DNA from: XYB2-FULL-45-11 sp964355525
GTDB lineage: Bacteria; Patescibacteriota; Patescibacteriia; UBA9934; GWF2-40-263
Assembly (NCBI GenBank): GCA_964355525.1
Contig: CAYHDY010000017.1
Span: 1 to 21,192, forward strand
Length of the DNA: 21,192 nucleotides
Direction: 5' to 3'
Below are positions 15,172 through 21,192 of this stretch, one piece after another. Numbering within the stretch: the first letter of the stretch is position 1; each line of letters opens with the position of its first letter. The position numbers and the translations under genes were made by a program. The notes beneath the pieces were generated by a model. It saw only the letters and a list, made by a program, of their open reading frames with translations, did no database searches and was not told the DNA's origin.

Positions 15172-16190
15172 ATGGCGGACATTGATCAAGAACGAATTGA
15201 CGCCTTCTTCGCCTTGTTTGGCGCGGATGCGGAGATCGAAGCAAGAATCGAGCATGTCACAAAGCTCGGAAACAATTGGGAACCGAGCTATGCGGAATCC
15301 GCGGAACTCGGTTCATACGACGAGGATGCTGGTCAGATCGTGATCGACAACATCGCTCGTTTTCTCAGCGACGGCAAAGCATACATTCAGAAATGTGGAA
15401 AAGTTCTCGGAGATCTTCTTCGTCAGCTTGATTCGCAGGAAAATGTAGCGGACGAGCAGCAACCTGAACCCGCAAAAGTTTTGCGTGCACTCGATGCGGA
15501 GAATCTCCCGATCGCGAAACCTGCAANNNNNNNNNNNNNNNNNNNNNNNNNNNNNNNNNNNNNNNNNNNNNNNNNNNNNNNNNNNNNNNNNNNNNNNNNN
15601 NNNNNNNNNNNNNNNNNNNNNNNNNNGCAAAAGTTTTGCGTGCACTCGATGCGGAGAATCTCCCGATCGCGAAACCTGCAAAGCCGGTACTTGTTCCAGC
15701 AGCAGTTGAGGGAAACGTGCAAAACGGCAGAAATGATCGAAAACAAGGAAACAAACAGGGGGATCACAGCAACAGCAGACGAGGACCGGCTAACGAGCCA
15801 CTGAGTCCTCCACTGCCGGATCCTGAACCGCCAAAAGTAACCAAACCAAAAACCGTCGCGCAGTTGCTCAATCTGTCGTCTCGATTGCCGGATCCTGTCA
15901 TTTGTCTTCTTCAAACAAACGACTGGCATGCAATACGTCAATCGATCGAGAATTCATTCGTGGAGAGGCGTAGCAATGATGCAGCAACTCGAACGACAGC
16001 CGAACGCAGAATCGCGGAATGGATTCGACGCGCAGGTAATTACCGCAACGGATTCGTTGGTGAAAACAAATGTATCCTTGGCCATCACATGACGGCCTGT
16101 ATCGGACAGCTTGAACGAGGTGTTGACACAAGCTCACCAGACTATCAATACGCGTTCGTTACAGGCAAAATGTCGGAGGAAGAACCATGA
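15172..16190 (+). CDS. Hypothetical protein, family B paralogue 1 (287 aa after removing a false gap)
   Basis: No known family recognised. A 100-N gap interrupts the gene, but the 55 bases on each side are identical. Collapsing them gives one continuous 287-aa frame starting MADIDQERIDAFFALFG. The N-terminal helical part (1-90) resembles residues 1-75 of the next gene. A Pro/Gln/Asn-rich linker follows (about 90-175). The C-terminal domain (about 178-280) is shared with the next protein: LPDPVICLL, NDW, ERRIAEWIRRAGNYRNGFVG (226-245), CILGHHMTACIGQLERG and YAFVTG. Start ATG has a good Shine-Dalgarno sequence. The stop overlaps the next start (ATGA), so the pair is one operon. No signal peptide or membrane segment. 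Confidence 0.8.
15472..15526 (+). repeat. 55-base sequence repeated exactly across the N gap (left copy)
   Basis: The 55 bases before the gap are identical to 15627-15681 after it. An exact overlap ending precisely at both gap edges is the mark of two contigs that overlap by one k-mer, not a biological repeat. Confidence 0.85.
15527..15626. other. 100-N scaffold gap, probably false
   Basis: There are exactly 100 N, the usual filler for a gap of unknown size. Reading frames on the two sides disagree as written but agree once the gap and one 55-base copy are removed (155 bases). Confidence 0.95.
15627..15681 (+). repeat. 55-base sequence repeated exactly across the N gap (right copy)
   Basis: Identical to 15472-15526. 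It encodes AKVLRALDAENLPIAKPA once in the restored protein. Confidence 0.85.
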
Positions 16191-16744
16191 CCAGGATAGA
16201 AGCATTGAGTGCCCTGTTCGAAATCGGTTCGACACAGGCGACACAGGAGGCCGTTGACCTCGTAAGGGATCATCTTGAGCGAACGGAAGACGATTACGAA
16301 GAGTTGTCAGACTCCGTCATTCACCGCATGCGTGCATTCGAGAACGATCCGGAATTCTTTCTGGATTCGATCGTGGATCAAAGACAAAAGGCGTTTCTAA
16401 GACAGCTTGTTGTCCTCGTTCGTCGAGAATTGCCCGAGGATGTCCTGCAACTCATTCGGTCGGATGACTGGAACTGCACACGTACAGCAATCGAACGCGT
16501 CTTCGCGAACATACGTAATGTGGATCCAAACAAAAAAGCCGAAGGAGAACGACATTTTCTCGTCTGGCTTCGGCGAATGACGAACTACAAAAACGGTTAC
16601 ACGGGAGTTGAGAGATGTCTCTTTGGAGAACACATGCTGCAATGTATCGAAGCTCTTCAACGCGGCGATGATCTAGCATCAACGGAGTACCGCCAGCAAT
16701 TCGTCACTGGAAGCTACACGGACGGAGAACTTCTTCCACCCTGA
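16187..16744 (+). CDS. Hypothetical protein, family B paralogue 2 (185 aa)
   Basis: No known family recognised. This 185-aa protein is a tandem paralogue of the preceding one without its linker. Matching landmarks are RIEALSALF (3-11), LPEDVLQLI (82-90), DDW (93-95), ERHFLVWLRRMTNYKNGYTG (121-140), CLFGEHMLQCIEALQRGDD (144-162) and QFVTG (171-175). It is mostly helical and charged, with two conserved cysteines (144, 153) also present in the paralogue. The start overlaps the previous stop (ATGA), with GGAGG 7 bases upstream. A terminator follows the stop directly. Probably a soluble partner of its neighbour, perhaps forming a hetero-oligomer; this is inference. Confidence 0.83.
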   Translation: MTRIEALSALFEIGSTQATQEAVDLVRDHLERTEDDYEELSDSVIHRMRAFENDPEFFLDSIVDQRQKAFLRQLVVLVRRELPEDVLQLIRSDDWNCTRTAIERVFANIRNVDPNKKAEGERHFLVWLRRMTNYKNGYTGVERCLFGEHMLQCIEALQRGDDLASTEYRQQFVTGSYTDGELLPP

Positions 16745-16770
16745 CTCGAGCCCTGCTCGAGTTTTTCTTT
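16744..16770 (+). terminator. Terminator of the family B operon
   Basis: ACTCGAG (16744-16750) pairs with CTCGAGT (16756-16762) around loop CCCTG, followed by T-rich sequence. The stem begins with the last base of the stop codon. Confidence 0.85.
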
Positions 16771-16773
16771 TAC

Positions 16774-16806
16774 AAAAATTAAATGCAAAACAATCGTTTT
16801 GCATTT
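16774..16806 (-). terminator. Terminator of the tatD-side operon, overlapping the tatD stop
   Basis: On the minus strand AAATGCAAAA (16797-16806) pairs perfectly with TTTTGCATTT (16781-16790), then AA and five T follow. The 3' arm contains the last tatD codons and most of its stop codon. Confidence 0.8.
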
Positions 16807-17660
16807 TCGAACGTTGTCCGCTCAACTTCGTCGATAGAAATTTGTTTGATTTCCGCAACTTTTTGCGCGACGAATTTTACAAAATACGGTTCGCTTCGTT
16901 TTCCGCGATGAGGAACGGGCGTGAGATATGGCGAATCCGTTTCGATGAGAATATGATCAAGTGGAATTTCGCGAATGACTTGTTGCGACATTGTAAGTCC
17001 ATCAACAAGGACATCCGTCTTTCGCGGAGGATACGTGATGACCCCCGTGAAGCCGAGAAGAAAACCTTGTTCAACAAATGCTCGTGCCTCTTCGAGATTT
17101 CCTGCGAAACAATGAACGACGCCGCGTCGTTTCAGTTTTCCCGCCGCGACATACTCGCGAACAATTTCGAGTTGATCCGCATATGCGTCTCGACAATGAA
17201 TGATCACCGGCAAATTGAGTTCATCCGCGAGATCGAATTGCGCGCGAACGGTTTTCTTTTGCAAAGAAATGTTTTCGTCGCGATCAACATCTTCGGGCAT
17301 CCGATAATAATCGAGACCACACTCTCCGATCGCAACACATTTTGGATGTTGTGCGAGTGTACGATAATAGTCCGCGTCGAAAATCTCGGCACGTGTTTTG
17401 ATTTGCGGGGTTGCAGATTCTTCGGGAGCGAGTTCATCGTCATCGAAGAAAGATTGTGCGACAAGATGATTCGGATGGAGTCCGACAGACGCCCATACAC
17501 CCTCGAATCGTTCCGCGACTTCAAGCCCACGTCGACTCGTTACTTGTTGCGTTCCGACCGTCATCATAAAAACCCCGCTCGCCAGGGTTCGGTTGATGAC
17601 ATCATCCATGTCGTCACGGTACGCGTTGAAATGAATGTGACAGTGTGAATCGAAAAACAT
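16779..17660 (-). CDS. tatD: TatD-family metal-dependent hydrolase / DNase
   Basis: This 293-aa TIM-barrel hydrolase binds two divalent metals and has 3'-5' DNase activity in studied members. All metal ligands are present: HCH (His6, His8), GECGLDYY (Glu113), IIHCRDA (His155), VHCFAG (His183) and ETDSPYL (Asp242). An acidic loop at about 71-95 is slightly longer than usual. The start is the ATG at 17660, giving MFFDSHCHIH; a longer frame up to 17744 runs through a palindromic repeat and is unlikely. Last gene of the minus-strand run metG-cvpA-tatD. No Shine-Dalgarno sequence. Confidence 0.95.
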   Translation of the reverse strand: MFFDSHCHIHFNAYRDDMDDVINRTLASGVFMMTVGTQQVTSRRGLEVAERFEGVWASVGLHPNHLVAQSFFDDDELAPEESATPQIKTRAEIFDADYYRTLAQHPKCVAIGECGLDYYRMPEDVDRDENISLQKKTVRAQFDLADELNLPVIIHCRDAYADQLEIVREYVAAGKLKRRGVVHCFAGNLEEARAFVEQGFLLGFTGVITYPPRKTDVLVDGLTMSQQVIREIPLDHILIETDSPYLTPVPHRGKRSEPYFVKFVAQKVAEIKQISIDEVERTTFENAKRLFCI

Positions 17661-17700
17661 AATCGTTCGTAGGGGCGTGGCCTTGTGCCCGCCCACGATT
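17661..17700. repeat. Imperfect G/C-rich palindrome between cvpA-like gene and tatD
   Basis: The outer arms AATCGT and ACGATT and the inner arms GGGGCG and CGCCC-like bases form an imperfect inverted repeat filling nearly the whole 43-base gap. It differs from the five-copy element. It resembles the 'TAGGGGC...GCCC' intergenic repeats common in many bacteria (from memory, unverified). Confidence 0.5.
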
Positions 17701-17703
17701 GTT

Positions 17704-18243
17704 TTATTTTGGAATAACGGTTGTAGCGGATTTGATTGCGGCATCGATCACGTTTTTTGCGGCGATTGGGAGAAAAGATTGCATGAGTGCGACCGTACCG
17801 ATCAGATATTTTGCGAATTGAGAGGAATCAATCATCGGTTTGAACCATGTTGGCGGAAGAACGTGTGTTGCGAAAAATAACGCAATACTGACAATGATGA
17901 CTCCTTCAAAAAATCCGAAGAGTCCGCCGAGAAATCGATCAATCGATTTCGCGAACGGAAGCCACGAGAGAATCCCAAACGCTTTTCCGATCGCCCATAA
18001 GATAATTCCAACGGCACGCGAAACGAGGAAGAAGACGATAATGTAGACAACCACTTGCGCGATTGCTCCGCCGCCGAAGAATTTTCCGAACATCGCAAAT
18101 GCAGGCACCATCAATCGACCCGCGAAAATGATCGCAACGATGGTGCCGATGATGGAACCGATCGTTCGTGCGAGACCATTGAATAATCCGAGGATGACAA
18201 ACGCACCAACGGCGACCATGAGGACAATATCAATGTAAGGCAT
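17704..18243 (-). CDS. CvpA-family membrane protein
   Basis: This 179-aa inner-membrane protein has four predicted membrane helices (about 5-20, 27-48, 61-85 and 104-127), opening with IDIVLMVAVGAFVILGLFNG, the typical CvpA N-terminus with a glycine-rich first helix (LFNGLARTIGSIIG). CvpA proteins are linked to colicin V export and envelope stress, with unclear biochemistry. The C-terminal helix after residue 130 is amphipathic and probably outside the membrane. It lies between metG and tatD in a minus-strand run. No Shine-Dalgarno sequence. Confidence 0.82.
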   Translation of the reverse strand: MPYIDIVLMVAVGAFVILGLFNGLARTIGSIIGTIVAIIFAGRLMVPAFAMFGKFFGGGAIAQVVVYIIVFFLVSRAVGIILWAIGKAFGILSWLPFAKSIDRFLGGLFGFFEGVIIVSIALFFATHVLPPTWFKPMIDSSQFAKYLIGTVALMQSFLPIAAKNVIDAAIKSATTVIPK

Positions 18244-18257
18244 AAAAAATTCATTAC

Positions 18258-18300
18258 TCGACCCTCCCCTTTTTTAAGGGGAGGGCAAGGGTGGGGTCGA
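18258..18300 (-). repeat. Palindromic G/C-rich element, copy 4 (cvpA-metG gap)
   Basis: On the minus strand it begins TCGACCCCACCC and ends CCCTCCCCTT, AAAA, AAGGGGAGGG. It nearly matches copy 2 in the atp operon. It lies just after the metG stop and forms a strong hairpin in the mRNA, but no T run follows, so I do not call it a terminator. Confidence 0.87.
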
Positions 18301-18302
18301 TT

Positions 18303-19757
18303 TTACGAATCACGTCGAGGAAATAATGGATCCCCTATCTCAATGATTGTACCATAGCGACGTAATATCTCCTCGCTTGCGGCAGGAATAATGCATGATA
18401 ATGCGCGCGCGGCGAATCGAATCATCTCTGCGACTTCGGCAAGAACTTGTTTCGCCGCATCTGGATCCGTCTTCACTAATTTGAACGGTGCTTTTTTGTC
18501 GACAACTTCATTTGCGTCATCGAGAATAGCAAACACAGCATCAACATAGGCTTTGAAATCGTAGTTGCTCATGTGTTGTGCGAGTGACTGTTCGATTGCA
18601 GACCACCCCCTAGCCCCCTCCTCAAAGGAGGAGGGGGGAGCGATACCGACATCGCCTGCGAAATAATTTTGACACATGGTCGCAACACGACCGACGAGGT
18701 TCCCTAATCGATTCGCGAGTTCTGAATAGCGTTCTTCCAATCGTGTACGTGAAAAATCTCCGTCGCTGTGCGATGGAATTTCGCGCAAAAGATAATAGCG
18801 AATGGCATCCGTGCCGTATGTTTGAACTTCTTCAAACGGATCAACCACATTTCCAAGACTTTTACTCATTTTCTGTCCGTCTGCGGTAATAAATCCGTGA
18901 ATGAAGATTTGACGGGATGGTTCGATGTTTGCGGACATGAGCATTGCCTGCCACATCGCAGACTGCTGACGCAGATTATCTTTGCCGGCGACTTGTACAC
19001 CCGGCCAGAAGTTCGAAAACCCACCGGATTCATTTGGCCAGCCCAATGTCGAGATATAATTCACGAGCGCGTCAAACCAAACATACATCACTTGCGATTC
19101 GTCGCCAGGAACTGGAACTCCCCACGGCATTTTTTCTTTCAAGCGAGAGATACTGAAATCCGTGAGACCAGATTCCACGAAATTCTTAATTTCGAGGAGA
19201 CGATAATCCGGCACCACAAAATCCGGACGCTTCTCATATAAATCAAGAAGCTGTTGTTGATATTTCGAAAAACGAAAAAAATAATTCTCTTCATCAATGA
19301 ATTGCAATTCAAGATTTGGATGAATCGGACAACGATCATTCACAAGTTCCGAATCTGTTTTTTCGAGCTCGCACCCGACGCAATACTTCACCTGGTAACG
19401 ATTTTTATAAATGTCTCCATTCGCATGACAGCGATTCCAAAATTCTTGTGCCGCTTTCATGTGATCCGGATTCGTCGTACGAATGAAATGCGAGTAACTC
19501 AAATTCAACGCACGTTTCAAATCGTCAAACTGTGCCGCATATTCATCCGTATACGACTGTGCATCCTTCCCTTCCTCGATCGCCTTCTCGTAAATCTTTT
19601 GTCCGTGTTCATCTGTACCTGTATTAAACACAACCGTATCGCCGAGTGATCGACGATAACGCGCAACCGCATCCGCTTGGACAATTTCAAGTGCGAACCC
19701 GATGTGCGGTTTGGCGATTACGTACGGAAGTGTTGTCGTGATGTAAAAGTTTTTCAT
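18303..19757 (-). CDS. metG: Methionyl-tRNA synthetase
   Basis: This 484-aa class I enzyme charges tRNA-Met with methionine. Visible motifs are the HIGH-type signature PHIGF (17-21, last His replaced by Phe), the zinc knuckle residues Cys126, Cys129, Cys143 and His146, the WFDALVNYIS segment (227-236) and KMSKS (296-300). The alpha-helical anticodon-binding domain follows to the end. There is no C-terminal tRNA-binding extension, so it is a short form. Residues about 372-386 (IAPPSSFEEGARGWS) are encoded by a palindromic repeat at the start of the anticodon-binding domain. No Shine-Dalgarno sequence; the gap to the upstream phosphatase gene is 14 bases. Confidence 0.97.
   Translation of the reverse strand: MKNFYITTTLPYVIAKPHIGFALEIVQADAVARYRRSLGDTVVFNTGTDEHGQKIYEKAIEEGKDAQSYTDEYAAQFDDLKRALNLSYSHFIRTTNPDHMKAAQEFWNRCHANGDIYKNRYQVKYCVGCELEKTDSELVNDRCPIHPNLELQFIDEENYFFRFSKYQQQLLDLYEKRPDFVVPDYRLLEIKNFVESGLTDFSISRLKEKMPWGVPVPGDESQVMYVWFDALVNYISTLGWPNESGGFSNFWPGVQVAGKDNLRQQSAMWQAMLMSANIEPSRQIFIHGFITADGQKMSKSLGNVVDPFEEVQTYGTDAIRYYLLREIPSHSDGDFSRTRLEERYSELANRLGNLVGRVATMCQNYFAGDVGIAPPSSFEEGARGWSAIEQSLAQHMSNYDFKAYVDAVFAILDDANEVVDKKAPFKLVKTDPDAAKQVLAEVAEMIRFAARALSCIIPAASEEILRRYGTIIEIGDPLFPRRDS
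18598..18641 (+). repeat. Palindromic G/C-rich element, copy 5 (inside metG)
   Basis: It starts GCAGACCACCCCCT, like copy 3, and contains CCCCCTCCTC and GAGGAGGGGG around AAAG. It is read in frame through metG without stop or frameshift. Confidence 0.85.
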
Positions 19758-19771
19758 AGCATTTCAGAAAT

Positions 19772-20650
19772 CTATTTTTGCAGAATCATTTCTTCGATCA
19801 ATTCTTTTGGCACCGTCTCGTTGAACTCGAATAAAGTCTTTCCATCTTTTTCTTTTTTGAATGAAATACGAACACTTTGTTTTTTCCCGTCGATGGTTTC
19901 AATCTGAACATCAAATCCTTCCGCGTAACCGAATCCTTGATTGTTCAGCGCGGAAACGAACGCATCACGCATCGCAACACCTTTTGTTTTCTCGATCACC
20001 TTCGCCAAAAACGATTCTCCGATTCCTTGATGCGTTCCAAGAAACCGTTTCATCGTATCCTCGACCGTCTTCTTTTCATCCTGCGCGAGCTTATCAAATC
20101 TCGGCGCGATGTCCAAATACTTTTTCACGATCTCGGCCATGCGTCCCGCCATGCGCTCATACGTTTCCGAAATCGGATCCGCCAATTCCATTGCGAGCCT
20201 GTCGCTGTCATCGATCATAAATCGAAGAAGATGACCTTGCATATGTGCCTCCACGGCTTTTTTTCCATACTCCGTCTCAGGATCCGTTGTGAAATCCAAT
20301 CGTTTGTCGACAGCCATCTTTGTGCCGAGCGCGAGATCGGCATCCAGTTTTTCTTTTAATTCCTCAAGTGATTCATGTCCCGTAACCGAATCAAGTCCTC
20401 CGCCCATAATGAGTCCGGCTGTTTGTTGCGTGCGCATACGAGGACTTCCAAACGCGACAGACTGCGCGATGTCATCATCTTTCGACTTCGCCTTGGCCTG
20501 CCCGCGTCCTTTCTCCGTCAGCTCGATCATCTCATCCGGCTTTGACTGATCATTTTCTTTTTCCGCATGACGAAAAAAACGCAATTCAATTCTCGACGTG
20601 ACTCTTTCTCCTTCTTCTTTTATTTCGGGACGAAATTTTTCGAGTGACAT
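19772..20650 (-). CDS. Histidine phosphatase superfamily protein (phosphoglycerate-mutase-like)
   Basis: This 292-aa protein has the catalytic RHxE motif RHAEKE (Arg27, His28, Glu30), the LTEKGRGQA segment (44-52), SPRMRTQQTA (69-78) with the phosphate-binding arginine, and a second conserved histidine in GTHQGIGESF (His207). Members transfer phosphate through a phosphohistidine, acting on small phosphorylated molecules or proteins; the substrate here cannot be told. No signal peptide. It lies 6 bases after the upstream PEP-utilising gene and 14 bases before metG, so co-transcription is likely. The insert between about 85 and 200 is longer than in minimal members. Confidence 0.85.
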   Translation of the reverse strand: MSLEKFRPEIKEEGERVTSRIELRFFRHAEKENDQSKPDEMIELTEKGRGQAKAKSKDDDIAQSVAFGSPRMRTQQTAGLIMGGGLDSVTGHESLEELKEKLDADLALGTKMAVDKRLDFTTDPETEYGKKAVEAHMQGHLLRFMIDDSDRLAMELADPISETYERMAGRMAEIVKKYLDIAPRFDKLAQDEKKTVEDTMKRFLGTHQGIGESFLAKVIEKTKGVAMRDAFVSALNNQGFGYAEGFDVQIETIDGKKQSVRISFKKEKDGKTLFEFNETVPKELIEEMILQK

Positions 20651-20656
20651 AAATGT

Positions 20657-21192
20657 TTATTCGAAAGTAATAATACCTTTATCGGCATCGAGAGTAATTG
20701 TTTGTCCGGTCTTGATCGCATCCGTCCCAATCTTCGTTCCAATAATACAAGGTTTTCTGAGTTCTCTCGACATGATTGCTGCATGACACAAAATTCCACC
20801 TTCGTTCGTAATTATTCCAGCGGAAAGTTTCATTGCTGGAACAAACTCAGGAGAGGTCATCGTCGTGACCAAAATTTCTCCTTCGAGCAAATCTTTTGAA
20901 TCTCTTCGATCGAGAATTACTCGCGCAACACCCGTTACCTTTCCTTTAAACGCGATTTGTCCTTTCAGTTCCGTGATTTTCTCCTCGCTTCTTTTTGGAA
21001 TGACGAGAGCATCGAGGGCATCAACATCTTTTCCCGTGACGAGATAGGACGCATTCGGGGCGATGAGATACGCGTAACCGTGATTCAATCGTTCTGCGAT
21101 CAATTCGCGATCGATCTGTTGATCATGCAAACCGCGCATAATTTCTTCGTACGTCATGTGAAGAACAGCCTCGCTCGAAAGTTCCAATTTTT
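20657..21192 (-). CDS. PEP-utilising enzyme, phosphohistidine swivelling domain (partial, runs off the window)
   Basis: The visible 178 codons are the C-terminal part of a larger protein; the frame is open to the window edge. The swivelling domain is clear: GKVTGVARVI, ILVTTMTSPEFVPAM, then GIITNEGGILCHAAIMSREL, where the His of CHAAI is the expected phosphohistidine, and KPCIIGT. In PEP synthase and pyruvate phosphate dikinase this domain moves phosphate between nucleotide- and PEP-binding sites. It could also be a reduced PEP-utilising protein without the PEP-binding barrel, since the protein ends just after the swivelling domain. That order matches rifampin phosphotransferase-like or other reduced relatives better than full PEP synthase. 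Confidence 0.8.
   Translation of the reverse strand, partial: KLELSSEAVLHMTYEEIMRGLHDQQIDRELIAERLNHGYAYLIAPNASYLVTGKDVDALDALVIPKRSEEKITELKGQIAFKGKVTGVARVILDRRDSKDLLEGEILVTTMTSPEFVPAMKLSAGIITNEGGILCHAAIMSRELRKPCIIGTKIGTDAIKTGQTITLDADKGIITFE

Noticed and set aside
15472..15681. Possible biological tandem repeat or CRISPR-like repeat-spacer unit
   Set aside because: Only two copies, which abut the N run exactly on both sides and restore one frame when merged. This is a contig overlap.
11423..16744. Prophage or integrated element
   Set aside because: No integrase, terminase, capsid, lysis gene, tRNA or attachment-like direct repeat is visible at the island borders.
16842..17648. A 268-codon plus-strand open frame opposite tatD
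   Set aside because: It is a shadow of tatD, which has all its metal-binding residues. No ribosome site or family resemblance.
18258..18300. Copy 4 of the palindromic element as a terminator after metG
   Set aside because: No T run follows the stem on the metG strand, and the same element occurs inside genes and in mid-operon.
1..21192. tRNA, rRNA, CRISPR arrays or riboswitches
   Set aside because: I found no cloverleaf-like sequence, rRNA segment, repeat-spacer array or recognisable riboswitch leader; no gap is longer than about 165 bases.

Overview
The window looks like a bacterial chromosome segment. The reduced housekeeping set, short MetRS and delta subunit, FHA/vWA pair and unfamiliar gene families make a Candidate Phyla Radiation (Patescibacteria, perhaps Peregrinibacteria-like) genome my best guess; this is inference and only moderately secure. 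TGA is used as a normal stop (vWA gene, atpB, the 603-aa gene), so I see no sign of the UGA-glycine code of some CPR lineages.

Layout. 31-2565 (-) is a UvrD/PcrA-type helicase whose C-terminal nuclease-like domain is cut short by a TAA. 2670-4489 (+) is a two-gene operon, a vWA protein and an FHA protein, divergent from the helicase. 4563-11257 (-) is a complete F-type ATP synthase operon in the order atpI/Z-B-E-F-H-A-G-D-C, with a good promoter upstream of atpI and facing terminators after atpC. 11423-16744 is an accessory island of four genes of unknown function: two convergent diverged paralogues (603 aa +, 563 aa -; 'family A') and two tandem paralogues (287 aa and 185 aa +; 'family B'). 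16779-21192 (-) is a housekeeping run: PEP-utilising swivelling-domain protein (partial), histidine phosphatase, metG, CvpA-like membrane protein and tatD.

Two genome-wide patterns stand out. First, a G/C-rich palindromic element of about 40 bp occurs five times. One copy is read in frame inside the helicase, one in frame inside metG, two lie in opposite orientation between atpE and atpF, and one lies between cvpA and metG. Second, all six accessory genes have clear Shine-Dalgarno sequences, while the housekeeping genes with a visible upstream region have none. The four accessory transcription units have TTGAC-type -35 boxes with 17-bp spacers, and inverted repeats lie on or between those boxes. 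The divergent promoters of the 563-aa gene and the family B operon share a perfect 12-bp inverted repeat covering both -35 boxes, which ties the two unknown families into one probable regulon. This A/B island, possibly with the vWA-FHA operon, is the best candidate for an undescribed system.

The 100-N gap at 15527-15626 appears to be false: the 55 bases on each side are identical. Collapsing them restores one uninterrupted 287-aa gene.
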